This document shows positions 48,516-57,852 of a DNA stretch of 64,000 nt, piece by piece. The position numbers and the translations under genes were made by a program. Positions within the stretch are counted from its first letter, which is position 1; each line of letters opens with the position of its first letter. This DNA comes from Demequina rhizosphaerae. Its GTDB lineage: Bacteria; Actinomycetota; Actinomycetes; Actinomycetales; Demequinaceae. The DNA lies in NCBI RefSeq assembly GCF_000971255.1, contig NZ_BBMC01000003.1, positions 310,001 through 374,000 of the forward strand, given 5' to 3'. The notes beneath the pieces were generated by a model. The model saw only the letters and a program-made list of their open reading frames with translations, was not told where the DNA came from and searched no databases.

Positions 48516-50261
48516 GTGCGCAAGTTTCACCTGCCCTTCCGATGGCAGACGGCGACCACGTTCGCCGTCTGCTGCTTTCTTGGCGGCGTCGCCGTCGCGC
48601 TCGGCGTGCACGAGCAGCGTGTGGGAAGCGCCGTCGAGGAGGCACGCGCGCAGGCACGGCTCCTCGACGCGGAGCGCGAGAAGCTCGAGCTGACGCTCGC
48701 CAAGGCGCGTGAGGTCTCCGAGGTCTCCGAGTCCGTCTCCGACGAGGACCTCGTCGCCTCGGCCGCCGCCGAGCTCGCGCAGGCGGCGACGTCCGCCGCG
48801 TACGCGGCCGAGCAGCACAACATCCTCGTGAGCGCGACCGCGGTGGTGCCGCCGGTGTGGGCCAACGCGCCCCTCGGCGTCGAGACCGCGCGCGGCCCCT
48901 TCGCCGCCACCCCGTCGCTGCAGGTCGACGTGGCCGCCGTCCTCGGCGAGGTCGAGGACGCCGTGGCCGCCGAGCCCGACGTCTCCGCGAGCGCGGAGCC
49001 CAGCGCCTCCGCCAGCGCCGAGGCCTCCGCCGAGCCCTCGGCCGACGCGTCCGACGAGGCCTCCGCCAGCGCGGAGCCCAGCGCCTCCGCCAGCGCGGAG
49101 CCCACCGCCGAGCCCTCCGCCGACGCGTCCTCGTCCGCCGAGCCGAGCGCCTCCGCCGAGACCGAGCCCACCGGCTCCACCGTCGAGGACGATGCCGAGA
49201 CCCTGGCCGCCCTCATCGACGACACCGAGGTCGCGCAGGTCCTGCGCGGCGAGGTCGACGATCTCGAGACGGTCGCCGCCACCGTGACCCGCCTCGAGGC
49301 GGCTGCCGCCCAGCTCGACGCCGCGACCCGCCGCATCGAGGGCACCACCGCGGTCCTCGAGGCCGCGACCGCCGAGGCCGCGCTCGAGCGCGCGAACCTC
49401 ACGCTGGAGGAGCGCCTGGAGGCCGTCAAGGCCATCGCCGACTCGGCGAAGGACATGATCGACGCCGTCGACGGCAACGTCGCGCGCAAGGCGACCATCA
49501 CCGACCTCAGGGAGGCCCGCAGCGCACTGCTCGAGCTGCGCGAGGTCGACGTCGACCGCGACGATCACGACGCCGTCGAGGCCGTGATCTCCGACGTCGC
49601 GGACGCGACCGCTGACGTCGAGGCCGCGGAGGAGGCCCTCTACACCTCGCACCACCGGTGGGTGAAGCAGGAGAACAAGCGCCGCACCCAGGTCAACAAG
49701 AAGCGCATGGCGACCTACGAGCGCCAGGTCGACAAGGCCTACGCGAACAGCTGGTCCAAGTACGCCGACGCGGCCGCCAACCATCAGGACGGCTGGTCCG
49801 GCGCGCCGACGGGCATCAACTACAGCAACGGCCAGATCCCCGGATCCCAGCTGTGCTCGCTGTCCTTCGCCTCGGGCCACCAGCTCCACTGCGACGCCGC
49901 CGAGGCGCTCGAGCGGGCCGACGACGACTACTACGCGCAGACCGGCAACCACCTGTCGGTGAGCTCCTCGTACCGCTCGTACGGCGCGCAGGTCGCGACC
50001 AAGGCGTCGAAGGGCTACCTCGCCGCCACCCCGGGCACCTCGAACCACGGCTGGGGCATGGCCGCCGACTTCGCGCCGGCCTCGGCCACGTGGATGCGCA
50101 ACAACGGTGAGAAGTACGGCTGGGTGCACCCGCTGTGGGCGCGCTCGGGCGGCTCCAAGCCCGAGTCCTGGCACCTCGAGTTCGTCGCGCCCGGGATCGC
50201 GGTCGACATGCCCGACAAGCCGACCCTCCTCAAGAAGGTCTCGAGCTCGCTCAAGGGCTAG
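48516..50261 (+). CDS. Secreted M15 D,D-carboxypeptidase with coiled coil and low-complexity linker
   Basis: 581 residues. One N-terminal membrane helix or signal anchor (about 10-31), a coiled-coil stretch (about 30-80), an acidic Ala/Ser/Glu/Pro linker made of ASAEPSASASAE-type repeats (about 153-220), a second long helical region (about 225-400), and a C-terminal VanY-like M15 domain with SNHGWGMAAD (His511 ligand) and ESWHLEF. It should trim the peptidoglycan stem peptide outside the membrane. GTG 48516 follows GGAG at 5 nt. The stop shares the CTAG palindrome with the convergent DHODH-like gene. Confidence 0.87.
   Translation: MRKFHLPFRWQTATTFAVCCFLGGVAVALGVHEQRVGSAVEEARAQARLLDAEREKLELTLAKAREVSEVSESVSDEDLVASAAAELAQAATSAAYAAEQHNILVSATAVVPPVWANAPLGVETARGPFAATPSLQVDVAAVLGEVEDAVAAEPDVSASAEPSASASAEASAEPSADASDEASASAEPSASASAEPTAEPSADASSSAEPSASAETEPTGSTVEDDAETLAALIDDTEVAQVLRGEVDDLETVAATVTRLEAAAAQLDAATRRIEGTTAVLEAATAEAALERANLTLEERLEAVKAIADSAKDMIDAVDGNVARKATITDLREARSALLELREVDVDRDDHDAVEAVISDVADATADVEAAEEALYTSHHRWVKQENKRRTQVNKKRMATYERQVDKAYANSWSKYADAAANHQDGWSGAPTGINYSNGQIPGSQLCSLSFASGHQLHCDAAEALERADDDYYAQTGNHLSVSSSYRSYGAQVATKASKGYLAATPGTSNHGWGMAADFAPASATWMRNNGEKYGWVHPLWARSGGSKPESWHLEFVAPGIAVDMPDKPTLLKKVSSSLKG
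48972..49180 (+). repeat. Low-complexity Ala/Ser/Glu/Pro repeat in the M15 peptidase
   Basis: Imperfect repeats of GCCTCCGCCAGCGCGGAGCC encode A-S-A-S-A-E-P units. Repeat number is likely to vary between strains by slippage or recombination. It forms an extended, acidic spacer between two helical regions and the catalytic domain. Confidence 0.8.
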
Positions 50262-51328
50262 GCGGGAACCGCTCGCACGGCAGCGCCGAGGCCGGCGTCG
50301 ATCATGGCGCCGGTCGCGCTCATCACGGCGTCCGCGCCGGCGGCGCGGTACGCCCGGTAGTGCGTCGCCGTGAGCACGCCGCCGACGCCCACGATCGCGA
50401 AGCCGCGCCCGTCGCGCTCGCGCAGCCGCGCGAGCCTGGCGGTCATCTCGAGACCCGCCCACCGGATCGCGTCGCCGCACACGCCCGCGGTCTCCCGGCC
50501 CTCGCCGGGGAGCGCGGGCCGGCCCTCGCGGTCGACGAGCCGGGCGGGGAGCGTGTTGACGGCCGCGTAGCCGTCGACGATGCCCGCGGTGGCGTCGACG
50601 AGCCGGGCGAGGGACGCATCGTCCCCGAAGTAGGCGAGCTTGAGCAGCAGCGGCACGTCCCCGACGGCGTCCTTGACGGCGCCCGCGATGCGGGCGACCT
50701 GCGGCGCGTCGAAGCACAGCAGCGCGCCGGTGCCCTCGTTGGGGCAGCTGAGGTTCATCTCGAGCACGGGCGCGCCCGTCTCCGCGACGAGGCGCGCGGC
50801 GGCGACGTGGTCGGCGACGTAGGCGGTCTCGCGGTCCCCGGTCCCGGCGGGCGGGTGCGTGCCCTGGAACGAGCCCACGAGCAGCTGGCCGTCCCCTGCG
50901 GCGGCGATGGCGGCGGCCATGTCCGGCTGCCACGCGTCGGGGTCGCGCGAGGGGACGCCGAACGAGTTGGAGATGCTGGTCGCGTCGTCGAGGTCGGCAT
51001 CCGCGAGCAGGGGTTCGGGCCGCCCCGCGGCCAGGTCGCCGTCGACGTGCACGGCCAGCGCGTTGGGGAACGGATGCGAGGGCCACGCCCGCGTCCGCAC
51101 GGTCTTGTAGACGTTGACGTCGAAGCCGTGGCGGAAGGCCGCCGCCGCGAAGGCGGCGTTGACGAGGGGGCCCGCGGGGATGCCGAAGGGGCGCACCACC
51201 CGATGGCCGAGGAACGATGCGTCGGCCGGGGGCCCCGGGACGTCGCCCGCGTCCGACGCGAGCGGGCCGAAGGGGCCGTGCGCGTAGTTGTCCTCGTAGC
51301 TGCGGCGCGGATCGTAGAACCAGGTCAT
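50258..51328 (-). CDS. Dihydroorotate dehydrogenase-like flavoprotein
   Basis: 356 residues with an FMN-binding barrel: PFGIPAGPLVNAAF, EMNLSCPNEGTG and VGVGGVLTATHYRAYRAAGAD are the conserved blocks of the PyrD family. A lysine (KLAYFG) and the asparagines for FMN/orotate are kept. The unusual N-terminus (FYDPRRSYEDNYAHGPFG) and lack of pyr neighbours suggest a PyrD-like paralogue rather than the main pyrimidine enzyme. It converges on the peptidase gene with overlap CTAG. Confidence 0.75.
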   Translation of the reverse strand: MTWFYDPRRSYEDNYAHGPFGPLASDAGDVPGPPADASFLGHRVVRPFGIPAGPLVNAAFAAAAFRHGFDVNVYKTVRTRAWPSHPFPNALAVHVDGDLAAGRPEPLLADADLDDATSISNSFGVPSRDPDAWQPDMAAAIAAAGDGQLLVGSFQGTHPPAGTGDRETAYVADHVAAARLVAETGAPVLEMNLSCPNEGTGALLCFDAPQVARIAGAVKDAVGDVPLLLKLAYFGDDASLARLVDATAGIVDGYAAVNTLPARLVDREGRPALPGEGRETAGVCGDAIRWAGLEMTARLARLRERDGRGFAIVGVGGVLTATHYRAYRAAGADAVMSATGAMIDAGLGAAVRAVPA

Positions 51329-51419
51329 GGTGGCTCGAGGCTAGCGCCGGGCGGCGCCGCGCGACCGGGACCTCGGGCCACGGCGCGCGCCACGTGCGCG
51401 GCCGTGGTGTCCTGAGGTC

Positions 51420-52790
51420 GTGGCCCCGGAGCTCGACGTCGACTACCTGGTGGTCGGCGCGGGCGCGGCCGGCCTCGCGTTCACGGATGCGCTCGTCGAT
51501 CACTCGGACGCGACCGTCGCGCTCGTCGACCGCCGCGACGTCCCCGGCGGTCACTGGCGAGACGCCTACCCGTTCGTGCGGCTGCACCAGGCCTCGCAGT
51601 TCTACGGGGTCGCGTCGACGGTGCTCGGAGGCGCCGTGCAGACCGACGGCCCGGAGGCCGGCCTGCACGAGCGCGCCACCAAGGAGCAGGTGCTCGCGTA
51701 CTACGACGCGGTGCTCGCGCGCCTCGAGGGCACCGGCCGGGTGGCGTTCCACGGCGGCGTCGAGCACGCGGGCGCGGGCCGCCTCCTGGATGCCGGCGGC
51801 GCCCCGACGGCCGGCGTCCGGCCCGGCACCCGCCTCGTCGACGCGCGCTACCTGTCCCCCGTCATCCCGGCCCGCGGGGCGCCGCCGTTCGCGGTGGCAC
51901 CCGGCGCGCGGGTGGTGACGGTCGGGCGCCTCGATGAGGCGCTCGACGCCGCGCGCCTCGTCATCGTGGGCTCCGGCAAGACCGCCACCGACGCGATCGT
52001 GCACGCCCTCGGGGCGGGCGTCCCGCCCGACAGGCTCACGTGGATCCGGCCCCGCGACCCGTGGATGCTCGACCGCGCGGTGGTGCAGCCCGACCCCGCG
52101 GTCTTCCTGGGCCTGGTGGCGGCGACCTGGGAGGCCGCCGCGGCGGCGAGCGACCTCGACGACCTGTTCCTGCGGCTCGAGGACGCCGGCGTGATGATGC
52201 GGATCGACCCCGCCGTCACGCCGACGATGGCCAAGACGCCTACGCTGGGGCGCTGGGAGCTCGACCTGCTGCGCTCGGTCGAGCATGTCGTGCGGCGCGG
52301 CCACGTGCGCGCCGTGAAGCCCGGACGGATCGTGCTGGACCGGGGCGACGTCCCGGTGCCGCCCGGCACCGTCGTCGTGCACTGCGCCGCGGACGGGCTG
52401 CCGCGGCCGCCCCGCGTGCCCGTGTGGGCCCCGGACGCGATCACGCTGCAGCCCATCCGGTCCGGCTTCCCGTGCTTCGGGGCGGCGCTCACGGGCTTCG
52501 TCGAAGCGACCCGCACCGGCACCGCCCGGAAGAACGCGCTGTGCCCACCCACGCAGTACGGGGACACGCTCGCCGACTGGGCCGAGATGACGGTGCGCGG
52601 CGCCCGGTCGTCCGCGGCCTTCCTGGGGGATCCCGACGTGCGCTCGTGGGCGGACACCGTCGCGCTCAACCCCGCCCGCATCCCGCCCGGTCTCTCCTCC
52701 CCCGCGCTCGACGACGCCCGCGCGCGGATCGCTCGGAGCGCGTCCGCCGGCACGGACCGGCTGGCGGCGCTCGCCGGGCTCGCGGCGTAG
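51420..52790 (+). CDS. FAD/NAD(P)-binding oxidoreductase of unknown substrate
   Basis: 456 residues. FAD motif VVGAGAAGLA (about 11-20), FMO-like PGGHWRDAYPFVRLH near 43, and a second Rossmann motif IVGSGKTATDA near 181. It is related to flavin monooxygenases and L-lysine/ornithine hydroxylase-like flavoproteins in lacking a classical NAD domain repeat. No neighbour reveals a pathway; the DHODH-like gene is divergent. Start GTG 51420 has only a weak GAGG close by. Confidence 0.7.
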   Translation: MAPELDVDYLVVGAGAAGLAFTDALVDHSDATVALVDRRDVPGGHWRDAYPFVRLHQASQFYGVASTVLGGAVQTDGPEAGLHERATKEQVLAYYDAVLARLEGTGRVAFHGGVEHAGAGRLLDAGGAPTAGVRPGTRLVDARYLSPVIPARGAPPFAVAPGARVVTVGRLDEALDAARLVIVGSGKTATDAIVHALGAGVPPDRLTWIRPRDPWMLDRAVVQPDPAVFLGLVAATWEAAAAASDLDDLFLRLEDAGVMMRIDPAVTPTMAKTPTLGRWELDLLRSVEHVVRRGHVRAVKPGRIVLDRGDVPVPPGTVVVHCAADGLPRPPRVPVWAPDAITLQPIRSGFPCFGAALTGFVEATRTGTARKNALCPPTQYGDTLADWAEMTVRGARSSAAFLGDPDVRSWADTVALNPARIPPGLSSPALDDARARIARSASAGTDRLAALAGLAA

Positions 52791-52858
52791 CGCGGCTCTT
52801 GGCAAACCCTGAGCCCGCTGCCAGGGAAAACGCGGAGCCGCCTTCGTAGCGTTCCCTC

Positions 52859-53809
52859 ATGACCTCGACCGCCGCCGCCCGTCCCCACCGCCTGCGCCGC
52901 CGCATCGTCGCGTCCGCCGCCACCCTCCTGCTCGTGCTCGCCGCGATCGCGACCTGGGCGCTCGACCGGTACGTGATCGACCACGTCGAGGTCGAGAACG
53001 CGTCCGCGTACGAGGCGCAGGTGGCCGAGGAGCAGACGGGCACGGACCTCACGACGACGGCCACCGGCGCCTCCGAGACGGACGACGAGGCCGACCCGTC
53101 GATCACCGTCACCGAGCACACCTACGGGAGCGGCTCCGACGCGGCCACCTACTACGTCGCCGACGTCGTCCTGACCGACATCACGCAACTGCGGTCGGCC
53201 TTCGCGGACGACGCGTTCGGCGAGAACATCATCGAGGACCCGTCGGACATCGCCGCCGACGTGGGCGCCGCGCTCGCGATCAACGGCGACTACTACGGGT
53301 TCCGGACCACCGGCATCGAGATCCGCAACGGCGTGATCTACCGCGACGAGCCGGCCCGCGAGGGCGCCGTCATCTACGCGGACGGCACCATGGAGGTCTA
53401 CGACGAGACCACGACGAGCGCGCAGGAGCTGCTCGACGCGGGCGCATGGCAGACGCTGTCCTTCGGCCCGGCCCTCGTGGACGACGGCGTCATCGTGGAG
53501 GGCATCGACGAGGTCGAGGTCGACACGAACTTCGGCAACCACTCGATCCAGGGCGACCAGCCGCGCACCGCGATCGGCATGATCGACGCGAACCACTACG
53601 TGCTCGTCGTCGTGGACGGCCGGTCGAGCACGAGCGCCGGCGTGACCCTCACGGAGCTCGCGCAGATCATGGCCGACCTCGGGGCCACCGAGGCGTACAA
53701 CCTCGACGGCGGCGGCTCGTCGACGATGGTGAGCGATGGGACCGTCGTCAACGTGCCCGGCGGGCGCGGCGACGAGCGGGGCACGTCCGACATCCTGTGG
53801 GTCGGCTGA
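52859..53809 (+). CDS. Membrane-anchored phosphodiester glycosidase (NAGPA-domain) protein
   Basis: 316 residues. A signal anchor (about 15-37) is followed by an acidic Thr-rich linker (about 50-85) and the NAGPA domain with INGDYYGFR, TAIGMIDANHYVLVVVDGR, and YNLDGGGSSTMV, the hallmarks. This fold is found in enzymes that remove N-acetylglucosamine phosphodiester caps and in exopolysaccharide proteins. TAGCGT at 52847-52852 is 6 nt before ATG 52859 (leaderless type). The glycosyltransferase gene follows after 1 nt, so they act together. Confidence 0.85.
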   Translation: MTSTAAARPHRLRRRIVASAATLLLVLAAIATWALDRYVIDHVEVENASAYEAQVAEEQTGTDLTTTATGASETDDEADPSITVTEHTYGSGSDAATYYVADVVLTDITQLRSAFADDAFGENIIEDPSDIAADVGAALAINGDYYGFRTTGIEIRNGVIYRDEPAREGAVIYADGTMEVYDETTTSAQELLDAGAWQTLSFGPALVDDGVIVEGIDEVEVDTNFGNHSIQGDQPRTAIGMIDANHYVLVVVDGRSSTSAGVTLTELAQIMADLGATEAYNLDGGGSSTMVSDGTVVNVPGGRGDERGTSDILWVG

Positions 53810-53810
53810 C

Positions 53811-54893
53811 ATGTGGATCCTCATCCCGGCGTACGAGCCCGACGCGCGCCTCGTCGCGCTGGTCAGGTCGCTGAGCGACATCCATCGTGTGCTCGTCGTG
53901 GACGACGGCTCCGGCCCGCGCTTCCGCGCGGTGTTCGCCGACGCCGCGGCCCAGGGGGCGACCGTGCTCCGGCACGACGCGAACCGCGGCAAGGCGGACG
54001 CCCTGCGGACCGGCTTCGCATGGCTGGTCGGGCACGCGCCGGGCGAGGCGGTCGTCTGCGCGGACAGCGACGGTCAGCACACGCCCGAGGACGTCGCGCG
54101 CGTCGCCTCCGCGCTCCGCGACCGCTCCGCCGCGCGCCTGGACGATGCGGTGGTCCTGGGCGCCCGCGAGTTCGCCGGGGACGTCCCGCTGCGCTCCCGG
54201 CTGGGGAACCGCGCCACCGCCGCGCTGCTCGCGACCGTCACCGGCCGGCGCCTCACCGATACCCAGACCGGGCTGCGCGGCTACCCGGCCGCGCTGCTGC
54301 CGTGGGCCCTCGCGGTGCGCGGCCGGCGCTTCGCCTACGAGCTCGAGCTGCTCCTCGACGCGAGCCGCCGCGGCATCCCGGTGGTCGAGGTCCCGATCCG
54401 CACGGTCTACCTCGACAGGAACGCCTCGTCGCACTTCCGGCCCGTGGTCGACTCCGTCCGCGTGCTGTGGCCGCTCGCGATGTTCGCCGCCTCGTCGCTC
54501 GCGGCGTTCGCTATCGACGCGATCGCGCTCCTCGCGCTGTCCGCGGCGACCGGCTCGCTCGCCGTCGCGGTGGTCGGCGCCCGGCTGCTGAGCGCCAGCA
54601 CCAACTTCGCCGTCAACCGGAGGGCCGTGTTCCGCTCGCGCGGACCCGTGGCACGGCAGGCGCTGCGCTACGCCGCCCTCGCGGCGCTGCTGCTGTTCCT
54701 CAGCTACGCGTCCATCCGCACGCTCACGGAGCTCGGGGTGCCGCTGCTGCCCGCCAAGCTGGGCACGGATCTCGTGCTCTGGGCCCTCTCGTACGGCGTG
54801 CAGCGTGCGATCGTCTTCGCGCCGCCTGGCGCAACGGAATCGCGCCCTACGCCCGGAAATGCACAGGATTCACGCGCCATTACGCACGTATAG
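53811..54893 (+). CDS. GT2 glycosyltransferase fused to a GtrA membrane domain
   Basis: 360 residues. The N-terminal GT2 domain (about 1-215) has VVDDGSG and the DxD-type ADSDGQHTPEDV. After a linker, four membrane helices of the GtrA type (about 222-345) include FAVNRRAVF. The fusion resembles enzymes that make or move polyprenyl-linked sugars for cell-surface glycans (DPMS-like). It starts 1 nt after the NAGPA stop codon. No dedicated polymerase or flippase lies in the window. Confidence 0.88.
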   Translation: MWILIPAYEPDARLVALVRSLSDIHRVLVVDDGSGPRFRAVFADAAAQGATVLRHDANRGKADALRTGFAWLVGHAPGEAVVCADSDGQHTPEDVARVASALRDRSAARLDDAVVLGAREFAGDVPLRSRLGNRATAALLATVTGRRLTDTQTGLRGYPAALLPWALAVRGRRFAYELELLLDASRRGIPVVEVPIRTVYLDRNASSHFRPVVDSVRVLWPLAMFAASSLAAFAIDAIALLALSAATGSLAVAVVGARLLSASTNFAVNRRAVFRSRGPVARQALRYAALAALLLFLSYASIRTLTELGVPLLPAKLGTDLVLWALSYGVQRAIVFAPPGATESRPTPGNAQDSRAITHV

Positions 54894-54932
54894 CGCCAGT
54901 CTCGTGCGCGGCGCGCGCCCTATCCTGACCCG

Positions 54933-56351
54933 GTGATCCCCAACCCCGGCCCCGAGGACATCCGTCCCGAGCGCATGCACGCCGTCTCCGCGGAGAGCCG
55001 CGCCATCGTCGAATCCGTCCTGGACTACTCTCGCAGGCGCGTGCTGTGGGAGGACATCCCGCTCGACGTGCCGGCCACCCCCGACGAGCTGGCGGCACAG
55101 GCGCCGGCCTCCATCACGGCCACCGGCATCGGCGCGGTGCGCGCCCTCGCGCTGTTCGGCGACGTGCTCGCCCCGACCTGCCTGTCGACGGACCACCCCG
55201 GCTACCTGGCCTTCATCCCCTCCGCCCCCAGCAAGGCCGCGTCGGCCTTCGACCTGGTGGTGTCCGCATCGTCCATCTACGCGGGCTCGTGGCTCGAGGG
55301 CGCGGGCGCGGTGCACGCCGAGAACGAGGTGCTGGCCTGGCTCGCCTCGGAGTTCGGGCTGCCGGAGACCGCCGGCGGCGTGTTCGTCCAGGGCGGCACC
55401 ATCGGCAACCTGTCCGCGCTGGTGGCGGCCCGGGACGCCGCCCGTCGGCGCAACCGCGAGGCCGGCCGGCCCGACCCCGCCCGCTGGGCGGTGGTGTGCA
55501 GCGGAGAGTCGCACTCGTCGGTCGAGTCCGCGGCGGCGGTCATGGACGTGGACGTCGTGGGGATCCTGCCCGACGACGACGGCCGCCTGCACGGCCATGC
55601 GGTGGCGGAGGCCCTCGCGGAGCACGGGGACGCGATCTTCGCGGTCGTGGCGACGGCGGGCACGACCAACTTCGGCATCGTCGACGACATCGCGGGCATC
55701 GCCGCGGTGACGCGTCGCCACGACGTGTGGCTGCACATCGACGGCGCGTACGGGCTCGCGGGCATGCTCGTGCCGCGCATGCGCGCGGCGTACGCCGGCG
55801 TCGAGCACGCCGACTCGCTCATCGTCGACCCGCACAAGTGGCTCTTCGCGCCCTTCGACGCGTGCGCGCTGCTCTACCGCGACCCCCAGATCGCCCGGCG
55901 CGCGCACACGCAGCACGCGTCCTACCTCGACACGCTCACCGAGGCGCCCGAGACCAACCCGTCCGACCTGTCGGTCCAGCTGACGCGCCGCGCGCGCGGC
56001 CTGCCGCTGTGGTTCTCCCTCGCGACGTACGGCACCGACGAGTACCGCTCGGCGATCGCCCACGGCATCGACCTCGCCCGGCGCATCGCCGACGAGATCG
56101 AGCGGCGCGACGGCCTCGCGCTCGTGCGGCGACCGCAGCTGTCCGTCGTGGTGTTCCGCAAGGAGGGCTGGACGCGCGCCGACTACGACGCGTGGTGCGC
56201 GCGTCTGCTGGGCGACCAGCGCGCCTTCGTGGTCCCGAGCTCGCACCACGGCGAGCCCGTGCTGCGCTTCGCGATCGTCAACCCGCTCACCACGTTCGCG
56301 CTGCTGTGCGAGGTGCTCGACACCCTCGACCGACCTGGGGACTCCCACTGA
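54933..56351 (+). CDS. PLP-dependent group II amino-acid decarboxylase
   Basis: 472 residues. The cofactor lysine is in DPHKWLF (about residue 303), with HIDGAYGLA and TAGTTNFGIVDDI as the PLP-binding blocks of the aromatic-L-amino-acid/glutamate decarboxylase group. It probably decarboxylates an aromatic amino acid; substrate unproven. TATCCT at 54921-54926 lies 6 nt before GTG 54933 (leaderless). It converges on the MetE-like gene with a strong hairpin between. Confidence 0.88.
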   Translation: MIPNPGPEDIRPERMHAVSAESRAIVESVLDYSRRRVLWEDIPLDVPATPDELAAQAPASITATGIGAVRALALFGDVLAPTCLSTDHPGYLAFIPSAPSKAASAFDLVVSASSIYAGSWLEGAGAVHAENEVLAWLASEFGLPETAGGVFVQGGTIGNLSALVAARDAARRRNREAGRPDPARWAVVCSGESHSSVESAAAVMDVDVVGILPDDDGRLHGHAVAEALAEHGDAIFAVVATAGTTNFGIVDDIAGIAAVTRRHDVWLHIDGAYGLAGMLVPRMRAAYAGVEHADSLIVDPHKWLFAPFDACALLYRDPQIARRAHTQHASYLDTLTEAPETNPSDLSVQLTRRARGLPLWFSLATYGTDEYRSAIAHGIDLARRIADEIERRDGLALVRRPQLSVVVFRKEGWTRADYDAWCARLLGDQRAFVVPSSHHGEPVLRFAIVNPLTTFALLCEVLDTLDRPGDSH

Positions 56352-56370
56352 CAGATGGGGCGCGTGAGCA

Positions 56371-56418
56371 CCGTGGGGCTCGGGGCGACGGCCGTCGCCG
56401 TCCCCCCGAGCCCCACGG
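56371..56418. terminator. Long bidirectional terminator hairpin
   Basis: CCGTGGGGCTCGGGG (56371-56385) pairs perfectly over 15 bp with CCCCGAGCCCCACGG (56404-56418); the loop region contains the palindrome CGACGGCCGTCG. It lies 19 nt past the decarboxylase stop codon and 29 nt past the MetE-like stop on the other strand, followed by TT on the plus strand. Confidence 0.8.
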
Positions 56419-56447
56419 TTCACATCCGTCCTTGGGAGTCTCCCCGG

Positions 56448-57665
56448 TCAGCCGTTGAGGAGCTTCGCCGCGCGGCGCGCACCCTCGCCCAGCGAGTCCA
56501 GCTTGGCCCACGCGATCTGCGGGTGGACGCGACCGCCGAGGCCGCAGTCGGTCGACGCCACGACGTTGTCCGGGCCGACGATCTCGGCGAAGCGGACGAT
56601 GCGGTCCGCGACCAGGTCGGGGTGCTCGACGACGTTGGTGGCGTGGCTGACGACGCCCGGGAGCAGCTTCGTGCCGGCGGGCAGCTCGACGTCGCGCCAC
56701 ACCTTCCACTCGTGCTCGTGGCGCACGTTGCCCGCCTCGAACGAGATCGAGCCGGCGTTGATCTCCGCGACGAGGTCGACGATGTGGCGCAGCTCGAGGT
56801 CCGTCGTGTGCGGGCCGTGCCACGAGCCCCAGCACAGGTGGATGCGGACCTGGTCGCGGGGCAGGCCCTCGATCGCGTGGTTGATCGCGTCGATGCGCGT
56901 GCGCAGGAACGCGCGGTAGTCGTCGACGGATGGCTCGGGGTTGATCTGGTCCCAGCTCTCCGCGAGCGACGGGTCGTCGAGCTGGACGGTCAGGCCCGCG
57001 TCGACGATCGCCTTGTACTCCTCGCGCATGACGTCCGCCCACGCCCAGATGTGCTCCTCCTCGGACGGGAAGTAGGCGTTGCCGATGCGCGCGGCGCTGC
57101 CCGGCGCGAGCGACGTGATGAAGCCGGTCTCGAGGCCCGCGGCGTCGAGGCCGCCGCGCAGGTGCGCGATGTCGGCGGCGATCGCGTCCTGGCCGCGGTA
57201 CGACAGCGGGCCGACGGCGATGGGCCAGAACGGCGGCTCGCCCATGAGCACGCCGGACGTCGGGTCGAAGTACGCCTCCTGGAAGGCGACCCAGTCGCGA
57301 CGGTCGTTCATCGAGGTGAGGCGGACGTTGCCCGGCGAGGAACGCACCGGCTCCGGCATCGGCGCGTCCTTGGGCGGGAGCGCGAGGCCCGCGGTGCGCT
57401 GGAAGGAGTACGACCACCACGCGCCGAAGTCGTGGGACGCGGTCATGGCCTTGCCGTACTCGCCGTCGCCGACGATGGTGATGCCCGCGTCGACCTGACG
57501 CTGGACGAGGTCGCGGACCGCCTGGCCGGCGAGCTCCTTGTACTCGTCGGTCTGGACGAGCGTGAAGCCGTCCTCCGCGACCTCGAGGGCGGCGGTGGCC
57601 GCGACGAGCTCGGGCGAGCGCGGCAGCGATCCCGCGGTGGTGGTCTGGATGGTCAGCTCGGACAT
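56448..57665 (-). CDS. MetE C-terminal-type cobalamin-independent methyltransferase
   Basis: 405 residues, only the catalytic half of MetE. The zinc ligands are all present: His and Cys in RIHLCWG, Glu in EAGNVRHEHE and Cys in STDCGLGGR. Short members of this family transfer methyl groups from other donors or act as epoxyalkane:CoM-type enzymes; methionine synthesis from methyltetrahydrofolate needs the missing N-terminal half in E. coli but not in archaeal-type MetE. AAGGAG before ATG 57665. The aminotransferase gene lies upstream on the same strand, 187 bp away. Confidence 0.85.
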   Translation of the reverse strand: MSELTIQTTTAGSLPRSPELVAATAALEVAEDGFTLVQTDEYKELAGQAVRDLVQRQVDAGITIVGDGEYGKAMTASHDFGAWWSYSFQRTAGLALPPKDAPMPEPVRSSPGNVRLTSMNDRRDWVAFQEAYFDPTSGVLMGEPPFWPIAVGPLSYRGQDAIAADIAHLRGGLDAAGLETGFITSLAPGSAARIGNAYFPSEEEHIWAWADVMREEYKAIVDAGLTVQLDDPSLAESWDQINPEPSVDDYRAFLRTRIDAINHAIEGLPRDQVRIHLCWGSWHGPHTTDLELRHIVDLVAEINAGSISFEAGNVRHEHEWKVWRDVELPAGTKLLPGVVSHATNVVEHPDLVADRIVRFAEIVGPDNVVASTDCGLGGRVHPQIAWAKLDSLGEGARRAAKLLNG

Positions 57666-57852
57666 CGAGGCTCCTTGGCGCGCGCGCACGGCGCTCGCAT
57701 CGAATCGGTGCGCGGGCACACGGCCCGCATGGCGTGCAGTGACGGCCCGCCCGCAATGCCCACCCGTGGTGGATCCGAGGCCTCGTTTGATGCGCGGCGG
57801 CGGGGCCATTGTGCCCGGTCGCGCCGCGTGTCGCCAATCGCCGCGCCCACGG

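Noticed and set aside
48972-49180. A CRISPR-like repeat array
   Set aside because: The repeats are in frame, encode A/S/E/P units and have no regular spacers.
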